Origin: Reticulitermes lucifugus | Lineage: Eukaryota > Arthropoda > Insecta > Blattodea > Rhinotermitidae | DNA: 64,000 nucleotides | Direction of reading: 5' to 3' | NCBI GenBank assembly: GCA_026260175.1 | Contig: JAKCWW010000050.1 | Coordinates: 119,239 to 183,238 of the forward strand | Part shown: piece after piece, positions 1 to 10,813 of the stretch | How positions within the stretch are numbered: position 1 is the first letter of the stretch | Layout of the letters: each line of letters starts with the position of its first letter | Translations under genes and position numbers: made by a program | Notes under the pieces: model-generated | Told to the model about the DNA's origin: nothing | The model's database searches: none | What the model saw: the letters and a program-made list of their open reading frames with translations, nothing else

Positions 1-85
1 CCCTAGGCGGGATTCGAACCCACAATCCCAGTAAGCGAACGGCCGTAGACCCACGCTTTAGACCGCGCGGACACTGGGATCGGCA
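1..85 (-). mobile_element. SINE-1 head (tRNA-Leu-like), cut by window edge
   Basis: Read on the minus strand this is a tRNA-shaped sequence. It has an A-box region like tRNA-Leu (GCGGTCTAAAGCG) and a B box GGTTCGAATCC (plus-strand 11-20 is its complement). The flanking bases do not close a clean acceptor stem, so it is a retroposed head rather than a working tRNA gene. The body would lie left of base 1. The same head recurs at 50559 and 63860. Confidence 0.7.
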
Positions 86-667
86 AACAGACCATTTACC
101 TCAGCAAATCCTGTTGTTGAGGTTTTAAATCATATCATACGACAACGTATTGTGCTCAATTTACTTTGCCATGATCACTGACACACGTCGTATTTCTGTC
201 TCTGGAAATACAGTACTGTCTTTAGACGTGTACTTGACTGTCCTTGTTTGTAACTGACATGCATCTCCGGACGACTTCAACAAACGGAACTGTCCAGTCT
301 TTCCACTTAACGGAAACCTGCTCCGTTGGTACGTAAGTCGTTTGCAGCGACTTATTCGCGACGCCGTGCTAAGCTCCCAGTTCACACGAAGCCCATGTTC
401 GGCTCTAAGCTATATGATTTCGCCTGATTTCAGATCGTGCACGAGAGGCATCTATGTTGCATGTTATGATGAGCAGCCTGCTAATTAGTTCACGTGATAA
501 CCAGACTTTGCGTAGCGTCGCGTGTAGCGCAGGCCCTGCAGCTTTATGTGTCGAAATTGGGTCCTTGTAATGGATGTAATTATCTCGCCATATCATGACA
601 TGCCAAAAAAAAAGACCGAACAATTTTCCTGCGAGATTACGCGATTTGACGTCCCACGATTTTTTAA
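86..667. other. Stretch with no recognised gene
   Basis: GC is a little higher than around it. The minus strand has open frames of 74 and 97 codons (161-385, 405-698), neither resembling a family I know. The missing N-terminal half of the transposase at 668-1003 should lie here on the plus strand, but I could not recognise it. Confidence 0.4.
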
Positions 668-1003
668 TATGAAGTTTTCCAGGACTGGATGAATACAAAG
701 TTTAAGATTTCAGCAACCTGGAGCACAGCCTCATTGCAGTAATAACATTCGTGATATATTCTATAATAGATTTGTAGGCACTGGTCGGTAATTTTAAGAG
801 TGATTACTTGGCCCCCGCGATTTGACACCCTAGAAAGTTTTCTTGCAACTCTACGTGATAAGCATCCTACAGACGGCCAGGTTGAATAAAATTAAAAAGC
901 GGATCACTGCATTTGTTGAAGCAGTTATCTCCAGGGATTCTGAGGTAAGTATAGCCTAGTTATCTGTCGTGCCACGAAAGGTGCACATGTGAAAATTTTT
1001 TGA
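668..1003 (+). pseudogene. Decayed IS630/Tc1/mariner-superfamily transposase, C-terminal half
   Basis: One frame from about 690 to 950 carries the ordered landmarks of a DDE transposase. First comes FQQPGAQPHCSNNIRD (from 708), matching the family block FQQDGAPPH..N.VR. Then NRFVGTGR, matching N.RWIGR, then DLTP (819-830), matching SPDLTP, then a helical stretch LNKIKKRITAFVEAV. After a frame change near 950 the end reads VICRATKGAHVKIF and stops at 1001-1003, matching the usual YRLDVCR.T.GAHIEHL terminus. Four in-frame stops lie between 780 and 835. The second catalytic Asp of the QQDGA block is Pro here. The product would have cut and pasted its own element; this copy is dead. The family assignment is from memory of conserved blocks. 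No terminal inverted repeats were found. Confidence 0.75.
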
Positions 1004-2715
1004 CACAATCATTTTGATTTACCCTTAATTTAGTGTTGAGCTTGTTCAAAGTGTACAGGGTTTACGAAAATACTGTCTTCCAAGATCCAGGAGTGATTAT
1101 TTGAACAAGGATTAGTCTATGCGATATGAATTTTAGGCTGTGTGATCTCTGTTCAGAACTCGTTTTCACAACACAGTATTTTTAAGTTAAGCCTTCGTCT
1201 TATGCACTACGCCGGTAGGGTATGTTACTGAAGGCAGGAAGTAACTGTATTGACGAACTGTGTGTGCGTATACATCATATGATCGATTCATGCATTGTCC
1301 CATTTCCTTGTCAATTGCTAAAAATCAGGAAGTTGTTTTTTCAAACTAATTTTAAAATGCTGGAGACAGAATAGATCAATTGACTCATTTTAGCCACTAA
1401 CGCTAAACGAGTCAAATTTTGTGGTGTTCAAGTATATAGGAAATTACAATTTCCTTCTTCGATTCAGTTACGCAATTTCTATATTTGCTTCTTTTCGTTC
1501 CGGACTTTGATCTGAGGAAGTTGTAGGAAAATGTTAGAAATTTTAAATTTTAGCAGAATTCTGTAATCAGTAAATGTGAAGTTAAAAGTTATGAGAGTTA
1601 AAGTGCACTAGTTTCGTTGCCATTTACAGAAGGAGCTTGACATGTAGGTTACGAGAGAAGGAATAAGCACCATCCAGTTCTTTTACAGCACGACCCACAG
1701 GCCTATGCCAGAATATGCCTATGTTTCAAAAGGTAGGCAATATTCTCCCAAGTTTGTAAAAAGGAAAATTGTAGTTTGATTAAATGAAGAAAGGGCCTGT
1801 TCTTACAAGTAGGGCAAGTCTCTGATAATCCTAATTCTTTGTATTAGTTTGAATTTTCCAGTGCACGTACACCATATTAGAATAGATCTTTGAATAATGA
1901 TGGAAATTTAAAATAGTTAGAATTTTTACTTAATCTGGACGGCGAATCGTAATAACCACTGCTGCCACTACCTGAAATGTTATTAATTTAGTTTTCTTCT
2001 TTAATGTGCATTTGCCTCACTATCCTGACTCATAATTCACGTTCCGTTACGTGAGCGACATAACATGACTCACTGCATAAAGAACTACGCATAATTCTGC
2101 CGGAGAGAAAGAGCGTTGTAGCGCTTCATCCACAACTACGAGTGTAAAGATAAAGAATGGTGGCAGCAATGCGAAGTCCCTTATAAATTTATAAAGCAAA
2201 ATTCTTACCATCAGAGAAGTGTACGAGGTAGATAATAATGAAAACATGACAGTAGCAGTTGGGTTTCTGGTTACGATTTTCATTTGTGTGGAAGTAACCG
2301 GATGGACATTTTGATGTCTCTTGTTCCAGAACTTGTTATGTCTCCCTCAGTTTTATGTCTTTTGTAAAATGTGGTTGCTCCACCAATTAACTTTAATGAG
2401 GAGAAAAATTCTTTAAAGCTAGTGACGCATGTTTGAACTTACTACTATGGCGGTAAGAATAATGATAATCATAAAGACGACGATGACCATGATGATCAGT
2501 GCCTGGTTCCTGAGGTTCATTATCACCGACATCAAAGCTCACCACTGGAGATATTCCGGGCTAGTTGTACTCACTTCACATCACCTAAACCTATCTCCCT
2601 AACACCCATCTTAATGTTATTTTCCTATACCCTTCTTGTTCTTCCTACCAAAGTCCTATATCCCTTCCCTGTCGCTCCCATTCTAAGTACAAATTTAATT
2701 TTATATACATGTCAT
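1004..2715. other. Stretch with no recognised gene
   Basis: AT-rich sequence. The longest frame is 78 codons on the minus strand (2047-2283) with no recognisable domain. A short GAT/ATG-rich patch lies near 2455-2500. Confidence 0.4.
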
Positions 2716-2878
2716 TTACTGCCTAGTGTGTCTTGCGATAGGTCCACAGCCTCTTTCAAAGCAAGTTGTCCACGGAGTGCGATCTACTGTTTCCTCTTTC
2801 GAACTCCAATAACTTCTCATTTCCTTAAGGTCATCCAGTAACTGCTTACGTCTTCTTCCGCGTCTTCTCTTTCGTACA
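2716..2878 (-). pseudogene. LINE ORF C-terminal fragment (KQLL type)
   Basis: The minus-strand translation is an arginine-rich run, then KQLLDDLKEMRSYW, then KEETVDRTPW, ending at a TAA at 2716-2718. The same arrangement occurs at 63115-63290, about 60 kb away: KQLLKYLKEKRIYW, then KEEALYHTL. This shows a dispersed coding repeat. The pattern matches C-termini of non-LTR retrotransposon ORF2 proteins that I remember from insect genomes. Only the tail is present; no reverse transcriptase domain is visible upstream. Confidence 0.65.
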
Positions 2879-2902
2879 TGTAACAAGTTCAGTCAAAGCA
2901 GA

Positions 2903-3169
2903 ATATAGTGATCGGTTGGTTAGCCATTCTGCTTCGTTTTCGAAAGGTTGTGGGTTCAAATATCAGCCCGGAGATCGGATGGGGTTTCTGTTTCCTCACT
3001 TCCTTCACGCAAGGACTGTCATAGTTCATTAAATTGGGACAAGACTGCTGTCTTCCCTACCATATTGAATTCATTATTCATTAATCATTTGACGTTATGT
3101 AATATGACCAATTGAAACGTCTATAAATAAATCAAGAATGAATGAATGATTGAATAAATAAATAAATAC
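2903..3169 (+). mobile_element. SINE-4 copy with A-rich GAAT/AAATA tail
   Basis: The tRNA-like head has a B box (GTGGGTTCAAATATC near 2950). The body ends in TTTGACGTTATGTAATAT, which parallels the GACGCTGTATA tail of the copies at 19.47 and 40.78 kb. The 3' end degenerates into GAAT and AAATA repeats (3137-3169), as expected for a retroposed tail. Confidence 0.65.
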
Positions 3170-4879
3170 AGATTTTTTATCTATGCGCCATATCATATCC
3201 CATTGTGTTGCAGTTGCATTACTTAGTACAATTAATGCAAAGAGGCAAGCAAACAACTGGTCTCTATTTTGGTTTTTGCAGGATAAAGGGCCATTTTAGA
3301 ACAGTTATGTAAATAATTCTTCTGTCTTATAATTCGTTTGAACATCAAAGTAGTATTCTAATAAACTTTGAGGTCCAAAAGAAAGGCACATGTGGGATAA
3401 GCTATTTCTTACAAAGAGAAAGTTTCTCACTCTTGTGACTTTTTAAATATCCTACAGTGAACAAAACACGTTTTTTAGTCAGGATACACGTGTGACATCC
3501 CGCCATATCTTTAAGCGCCGCAACTAATGTGGTTCCTTGGAGAAAGAAAAGAATGTGCGCGCATGTCAGAAGTGACATGTGGAACTGATTTGTCATGGCA
3601 CCTGGCCTGTCTTAACCTTAGCTACAATAAATTTAACTATTTATGTAACAGCAGGGGATAGAAGAAAACGCATAAAATATATTTAAATGCATCTTAAGAA
3701 ATGTTATTCTAAAATTTGTTAATATCAATTCTGAGCCTGTTACATCATAGCTAAGGTGTGTGAACTCTGACAACTGAAATCGGACCGTCCCTATTGGTCC
3801 TACAAGAGCTGCCAGTCCAGTGATTCTGAAACAGATAGATCTTTTGGAGATTGTGGAATGCACACGTATTCGGGGAAGGGGACGACGACGACGGAATTTT
3901 TAATGCTGTGACAGGATGTAGAAATTGAACACTTTAATTTTTAATTCGTGGTCTGTCTAATAATGCTTCTAAAATCGCAGCGTTTTATTGTACTGGCCAT
4001 GCACTGCTTAAATCTCTTGACCTTGTTATACGAATCACCTCATCCCACTCGATACAAACCCTAAACTTAAGATTAGCCAACAGCTCTGTTACTAGCTAGA
4101 GCTTGTACACGCAAAGCTCATGCAAGGGAATGTCAACATTTTGAAAATAAATCGCGTAGCTTTCGTGTAGGAACATTCAATCCATCTTTGTTTATTAGAT
4201 TGCAGGTTTAGGGCTGACATTAATATACTGGTAAAGTTGGTAACATTAATTGTTACATTTGGGTTGACAAAGCAGAATGCCTACTCCGAAACCTAGGCAT
4301 GACTGCGCCTCCGCTCTTCGCTACCGAAAAATCTAGTAATTATGGAAGTAATGCGTTTTTAGAAGGGACCTATGACAATTAACGTGACGCAGTGCTCAAG
4401 GATGGAGGTGTTTTATTTTAAGTATTCTGGAATTTAATTATTTGAAACTTGTTCGGTATATTAAGTTACATAAAAACTCAGTATCTACAGCAGAAGAATA
4501 CACTGAAGAGACCTCTAATGAGTGAGTGACCTAGGTTACTATACGGAAATGGAGCCAATGTACTTTATATTTGGGAAACTGTCATGTTTAGTGTTTTGTT
4601 TAGAGAATATCTAATGATAGTGTAACAGCAGCATGACAACGCCGTAAATATATTGGAATTTTTAACAATGTTATAGAAATTTGTTTAATATTTGAGTCAC
4701 ATATTTAAGATATACAGGCTATTTAATGTCATAAAACTTGAGAGGATTAAGAAACGTAAATTAAATTAAATGGGTCAGGAAGCGGCCCTGAAGTATTGTG
4801 AATGTAGTCGTACGAGTTAATCTATATGCATGCGGGTTGTTTTTCCTACGTTTCATCACATTTCCATTTCATCAAGTAC
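3170..4879. other. Stretch with no recognised gene
   Basis: Minus-strand frames of 64 codons (3402-3596) and 76 codons (3633-3863) show no domain. No repeat shared with the rest of the window was seen. Confidence 0.4.
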
Positions 4880-4965
4880 AGTGAGTTAGCCATCTGGCTG
4901 ACTGCCATATTTATCTGCAAAAACAGCTCCGGATGCAATGGCAGAGGTTCAAATAAGCGTCTGTC
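4880..4965 (+). mobile_element. Possible degenerate SINE head
   Basis: GAGTTAGCCATCTGGCTG followed about 50 bases later by GAGGTTCAAATAA has the spacing of pol III A and B boxes. No body or tail could be matched to the other SINE families, so this stays tentative. Confidence 0.3.
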
Positions 4966-6193
4966 CTTAATCCGCTAAGTAACCGTACTATAAGGAAGAA
5001 GAATAAGTATAGCCTAAGCTTTGCTCTCCGCTGCTAATACGATTGTAAGACACTCATCACCTGCTAACCTAGAATACTTTCCACGGTCTTGGTCATACTG
5101 CAAGGTAGTAATTACCAGTAACTCTTGCAATTCTACTTCTGTTTTACTGCTGTCTGTTGGCGAGAATTGTACTTTGTAGTCACAGTGTAATTTATTGAAA
5201 GTTAGGTGAACGAAGAAAAGTTGGAAGACGAAGAGAGTAAAGTTTAATTTTACTACACGCTAGTGCACGTGTCAGTCAGAACTCTGTCACTTCTACATCA
5301 CGAGCACGCACACGTACAAACAAACAACCAGAAATTGTACATTTTTTCCATTTACGTACACAGGCCATCTTTTATCTGACAAGTATCTTTTGTCACATCG
5401 TGCCAAAACTGAGCCCAGCGAGTGGACTACTTTAATATACGTACGATAAACAAGCCGACAGGAATTGGCAGCTGATATTTATCAGACAAAATAATGAGTG
5501 GCCCTATGTATGAAGATAGAAAGACAAGTTCCTTCTCTTGCTTCCTTCAAATTGTGTTTGAATAAGGAATGTAGTTGACACTGCACTACGAATTTCCTCA
5601 AATATTTTCATTGACGTCATCATCACATGACTTTTGTGTTATTAATTAATAAACAATGGACTGTATGCCTTATTTCTTAGAGTGAGACGATTCATTATGA
5701 ATTGGTGTTTCTTGCTCAAGAATCGATTTTGCAGATAACATTGTTAATGTAAAGACAGAAATAATGATAGATATAACGTAGGAAGCTCTATGAAAAAGAC
5801 TGGCTTAGTTGGCCTGACCTGCCTAATTTGATTTACAGACTGTCAGGACGGGCGGAGAATTAAGGGAAATTGATATGAAAGAAAGGAGGAGCAATGTCTG
5901 ACTTTTTAGTCAGGAAGCTGGTGGAATCCTTCCTCGTTCGAAGCTGAAAAACATTAATCACTAAGTCTGACATCGGAACAATTGGGACTACAATTCAGTT
6001 TCCTTCCTACCGACATTGTAATAATTGCACTGCTGTCTGGGTGCGCAGACTGTTTACAAACGTCGTGAAGACCAGATGGCCTACATATTTCGCAAAGTTC
6101 GAGACCCATACTCGTTCTGTCGATTAGAAAAGGCCATTTGCACTTCGTTACGAATGAGTGAAGGGAAACGTTGTGAATTTTTTTCATATAAAG
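4966..6193. other. Stretch with no recognised gene
   Basis: Nothing coding or repetitive was recognised. Short frames near 5954-6244 run into the SINE on the right and are not credible genes. Confidence 0.4.
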
Positions 6194-6202
6194 ACCTAAG
6201 GA

Positions 6203-6483
6203 AGGCCGTGCCATGGCACAGGCGGTTATTCGCCGGCCTCTCACGGCTGAGGCTCAGGTTCGATCCCGGTTCGGTCAATGTGGGATTTGTGGTGGACAAA
6301 GTAACACTGGGACAGGTTTTTATCAGAGTACTTCGGCTTTCCCCTGTCAATTCATTCCACACGTGCTCCATTAAAATGTAAAAGCAAAAAAAAACTTTAT
6401 CTTCATCACAGGGTTGCACAGTAAGCCTTCAAGGCTGCGGTGTGTCCGTAGAATCTGCTGCGGGGCCCTTCATTGAAACAAAT
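6203..6483 (+). mobile_element. SINE-2 (tRNA-Glu-like), near full length
   Basis: The head GGCCGTGCCATGGCACAGGC at 6203 has an A-box-like segment and then the B box GGTTCGATCCC, like tRNA-Glu. The body follows: TGTGGTGGACAAAGTAACAC, ACTTCGGCTTTCCCCTGTCA, GTGCTCCATT. The tail module is GGGTTGCACAGTAAGCC through TCTGCTGCGGGGCCC. A probable short target duplication, ACCTAAG/ACCTAAA, flanks it (6194 and 6484). This is the only plus-strand copy of five in the window. Confidence 0.85.
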
Positions 6484-6491
6484 ACCTAAAG

Positions 6492-8013
6492 ATATAACAC
6501 GTAAAGTATGTATCCCATTAGTAAGTAAAAGTCGTGTTATGATGTCAGTAACAATCAATAACCTGAACTTTAAAACACAGAGCTACGAGCATTTAATAAA
6601 TCTTAACTTTAAACTTTATTATATTTTCCAGCAACCTTCCACATATTTCTTGCCTATTGTATATCGATATAGGGCTTTCGATTCTTACAACACCATCTTG
6701 AGTGCATTATTAAGTAAGCATAATATCTGAAAATCATAGAGCTTACATCATTTGCGTATTAAAATGTTAAAGAGTCATAATTGTCATCCTATTACCTATT
6801 TAAAAATAAATTCAATAAATTAAAATTGATCCTTTATTACTTAATTTAATACATATTGCAAAGTTAAATGAATTTTTGAATAATGCTTCACAATCATTTA
6901 TTTATTGCAGTAATGATTTAATTTCACCTTACTGAAAAGGTAATATTTAATAAATCTCCTACGTCTTTCCAAAGAATAACCCAATCCTATTTCCAGGACA
7001 GCCATTGCACACACTTTGTTGCTTTGTGTGTAACACGGAAACAACTGATTTCTCTGACATGTGTACAGTAGCGTGGATGCAGTAGCATTCAGCTGCGTCA
7101 TACATAAAGATGGCCCGTGCATTAAAATATTTACAAAGCTTGACGCCATCGAACAAGCGAGATCTGGTACGAGACTCCAGGTCCCTGAAAGCCTGAATGT
7201 TGTTGGTTCAGGAAATACAAGATTTAATTCACAGACATACAGAAATACTGAAGCATGAGGTGTACAGAGAATGCACGTTTCCTCCTCTTTATAGCATAAA
7301 TATATCAGGATTTTAAAAAAACGAGACCCTAGGCTTGTAACATCCTATGACCTGTAGCTCAGCAGAGCATAATAACTGTATAATGACAAAAAAAAACTTT
7401 ATTTTTGCGGAGTATCTAAGTTTTCCTATTCCTAAAATACGTGATTTCTGTAATGGAGAAAGAATTTTTTCTTTGTGAGGCATGCATTTAAAGTTTAAGT
7501 AATGTTAGATGAATTTCAGACTCCAACGGTTTAAGATTTTTTATGATTTATCAACATAAGCTCCCTTGTAGACTTAAATTACTACATGACATACGAGGAA
7601 AATTTAGCTGTACTATGTTAAGCTTCCCCAATATTGTGGGATTTAATTTACTACATAGTTTTTGCGTTATGACCCTAGTCTTGCAATACATTGACAGTTT
7701 TCAGCCTTCTGTGTTTCGGTCTGCTTAATGAAACGCGTTTTTATTATTCCTACTCTTTGAATATGGTATATGGAGTGTTTTAAAAACCTGAGGTCTACTT
7801 GCTTGCTATGTAAGAGTGTGTCTGAATTTCATGTTTCAATTTTAAATACAATTTACGCCTTGGCAGCAAAGCATTTTTGTTCTTCAATTTGAAATGCTAT
7901 GGACGTCTCTGTTAGAGAGTTATGGATTGTTGTGGTTCTAATGTCGTTTCCCTCAGTTCAAGGAATTGTAGTTGTTCTTCAAAAGTAAGATTCTTCACTG
8001 TTAATAACACAAT
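6492..8013. other. Stretch with no recognised gene
   Basis: Overlapping minus-strand frames of 65 and 83 codons (6898-7156) and an 85-codon plus frame (6473-6730) show no recognisable domain. Composition is uniformly AT-rich. Confidence 0.4.
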
Positions 8014-8023
8014 GTTTGGTCTT

Positions 8024-8314
8024 TTTTTTTCTTTTCTTTTTTGTGAAGGACCCCGCAGCAGATGCTACGGACGCACCACAGCTTTGAGGCTTATTGTGCA
8101 ACTCTGTGATGATGATTAATTTTTTTCCGTTTTTACGTGTAATGGAGCACCGGTGCAATGATATTGACAGCGGAAACCCGAAGTACTCGGGGAGAAACCT
8201 GTCCCAGTGCCACTTTGTCCACCACAAATTCCACATGGACTGACCCGGGATTGAACCCGGGCCTCCGCAGTGAGAGGCCGGCGACTAACCGCCTGTGCCA
8301 TGACACGGCCGCAC
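8024..8314 (-). mobile_element. SINE-2, full length, with target-site duplication
   Basis: On the minus strand the head ends at 8310 (GGCCGTGTCATGGCACAGGC) and the tail runs left into a T-rich tract (8022-8042 on plus), which is the poly(A) end of the element. Short direct repeats flank it: GTTTGGTCTT at 8014-8023 and GTTTTGGTCTT at 8315-8325. The B box is the complement of GGATTGAACCC near 8250. Confidence 0.85.
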
Positions 8315-8325
8315 GTTTTGGTCTT

Positions 8326-9194
8326 AGAAATACACATCTATTCCACAGTCGTTAGTTTGTGGATTTCTAGACCCATAGGTCCTCTTGGTCATTTCAATTT
8401 GAATTATTTTAACATGTTTACTTGTATATTCTTATAACTGAAAGAAGAAGCAATGTTTGTAACATTTTGAAGAATGAACTTCATCGGAATTGTGTAGAAG
8501 AACTCAGTTCCTACTTCACAGCAAGCAAATTTTCTTTCTAATACGAAGACCAATCAGTGAATGCTGTTTGAGGAAATGAAAGTGAATGATTGTGAATATA
8601 GTACAGAAATAAAAATACCGTGTGGACAAACTGCGGTGGTTTTATGTGTTACTGCTGGTGATAGATATATTTCTCGCTGGACTTTAAACCGTTAGTCACG
8701 GGCACTGAAATTTCTGTGTTTGACATAAGATACGTAAGCATGGCATGATTAGTGGTGGAAAGCGTTATTCAGAAAGAAGCAATTCTTGTTGTCTACTGAC
8801 GCTGTAAAGCAACTGCAAATTGAATGAGTAGCAGCGTTTTGTTCTGTGATTGCAGCAGAATTAATTGATAGAACATAAGGTAGCTGTGTGTCTGCGCAAG
8901 ACATCTTGTTTTTTCCACGTAAGGGACTGCGCACCTTGCTGTTCTGAATCAGCTGGTAACAAGATCTTGAGTTTTCAAGCTTCCAGAAATCCTACGCTAT
9001 TTTTAACACTGTGTAGTTTATGTAACGATAGACTAAATGTATACAGTGACGATTACGAATCTTATCTGGATACGTCATAGGTTATTTAACAAGACTTTTA
9101 TCAATTGTGGCTGTTATTTATGTGTCCAGTGATACGAGAAGAAAATTACTGTCAACAAAGTAACAAATGATGGGGCGGAAGCTGTTGTGTCATG
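8326..9194. other. Stretch with no recognised gene
   Basis: A plus frame of 71 codons (8865-9080) and a minus frame of 61 codons (8749-8934) overlap each other and show no domain. Confidence 0.4.
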
Positions 9195-9262
9195 CTAATG
9201 GAATTGGCCATGAAAAATGTTCCTCGTCCAAGACTCGAACCGGGCATCTCGATTATATATGT
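9195..9262 (-). mobile_element. SINE-4 head remnant
   Basis: The minus strand reads CCCGGTTCGAGTCTTGGACG and then GAGGAACATTTTTCATGGCC. This parallels the B box and following bases of the SINE-4 copy at 40829-40870. Only the head and start of the body are recognisable. Confidence 0.5.
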
Positions 9263-10029
9263 CTGTTGAGAAAATGTTTTTACTTTATCTTCGCTGTAAT
9301 TTGCATAGTCTTTTCTCTTCGTCCATTTAAATCCCAGTGATATTTCTCATTAAGCAGTTTCTGCCTTTATCTTTGCAACTAATTTCAAGTGTTTCCTATT
9401 CTAAATGTCTCTATCGTTCCCAGTAGCAACCGTAATCCCTTAGCCGATATTTATTTTTTCGTCAAATAAATTTGTTTTGTAGCCATGTAAGGGTGCCCAT
9501 CATAACTGAACTATGAAGGCCTTTATGGGCGTGGAAAATGAATTATATTGTTACGTGTCATGTGGAATAATAATCTCGTGAGATGTAATCTACACTACGT
9601 ATATAGGACTGTGAATATCCCGATGTCCATTGTACTGTAACTGGTTGACCTAGATGCGATGTCATTAAGGGCAGAACATCGAGGAGGGATAACTGGATTA
9701 CCGATATGTCAGTTTGAAATGCAGTTTAAAATGAACTACACTTCTTACCTTTCACATAAATAATAAAGAACACACGTGCTAACTATCACACAAAATTTTG
9801 TGTTTTAATAAATATAATTAAAACGTACGTCAGGTTTTATATGTTAGTCTTTCCAAACTAGCCAAGGGAAAAGAAAATTTGGAAAATATCTAAGTGTAAA
9901 TATATATTCTGAATCTTTACGTATAGGGTGTGACGAAAACTGAATTAGAGTGATCTGGACGGGGGTTCAACTGGTGGCCACTTTGAACACTCTTGTGAAT
10001 CTGCGGGTCCGGTAAAAGCACGAAATTTC
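9263..10029. other. Stretch with no recognised gene
   Basis: No open frame of 60 codons or more and no shared repeat was noticed. Confidence 0.4.
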
Positions 10030-10167
10030 TTGAGATCTGCGCTCTTCTGGGATATTACGCAGAGTTGAATGGTAGTTCTGTACCGACATTTCAGAACTAC
10101 CCCTCAAAGCTGCGTAATATCCCAGAAGAGCGCAGATCTCATATACATCGCGGCGGAAGTCTGAAAC
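10030..10167. mobile_element. FB foldback element with 50-bp inverted arms
   Basis: The left arm is 10031-10080 and the right arm 10092-10141. They are inverted copies with 46 of 50 positions matching, around an 11-base loop. The arms contain CTCTTCTGGGATATTACGCA. The loop region TACCGACATTTCAG is the family core that elsewhere reads TACCGACGTTTCGGG. The right flank to about 10167 (CATCGCGGCGGAAGTCTGAA) aligns with the right end of the copy at 33157-33366, so the element extends past its right arm. Confidence 0.85.
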
Positions 10168-10785
10168 ATATCCTACTTTTGAATTTATGGTAATAGTACC
10201 CAGTTCTATTGCGTGTGTTTCTTTGTTGCATTCACGCAGCCGTCATGGTATTGACGGAGACTGTGAGAGCAGGGACCTGTATGATAGCACCTCTTCCATC
10301 GACCTATGACCTTTTCTCATACAATTTTTATTGTCTTCTTTCTTAAATATAGAGGAATACTTTTTTTTTTACTTATAAGGGTTATGGGTGGCCCATTTTC
10401 AGTGTTGAGTCACTTTATTTCTTAAATAAAATTATTTAATTTTTGTTTATTTCCTTTACTTCCTGTGTCAGTTACACGTAGCACATTCTTGAGGCAAAAC
10501 AGCTCATATTAATTAATTTATTATTTTTAATCATTTTTATTACTATTATCATCATTATCAGTGATTTTGTAATGGCTTTCGAGCTGCTGAGTACGCAAAT
10601 TGATAAACAAAAATTGATTTGAATTACTATAATCATCATCAGCAGCATTATAATCATCTTAGTTTTTGCCAAATTACAAATGATACCTTCTGACCGTGCG
10701 CGTTAAAGAAAATGGAACTGCGTTGGACACATGTGCCGGAAATTCTGGGAGAGTCTTTTATTTGTACAAAACTTCACATTGTCCG
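10168..10785. other. AT-rich stretch without genes
   Basis: From about 10440 to 10670 it is very AT-rich with ATT/ATC trinucleotide runs. The 66-codon minus frame there (10472-10672) is a product of that composition. Confidence 0.45.
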
Positions 10786-10813
10786 GAGATCTGCGCTCTT
10801 CTGGGATATTACG
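10786..10813. repeat. Detached single arm of the FB element
   Basis: These 28 bases are identical to 10032-10059, the left arm of the foldback element about 750 bp upstream, and stand alone. Sequence on both sides does not continue the homology. Confidence 0.85.

Noticed and set aside
1-85. A genuine tRNA-Leu gene (also at 50559 and 63860)
   Set aside because: Acceptor stems do not pair well and related body sequence follows in the other copies; these are SINE heads.
941-950. Strong 5' splice-site match GAG/GTAAGT
   Set aside because: It falls inside the decayed transposase, where the codons GAG GTA AGT are part of the aligned reading.
6025-6419. 118- and 112-codon frames on opposite strands
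   Set aside because: Both overlap the SINE-2 copy and its left flank.
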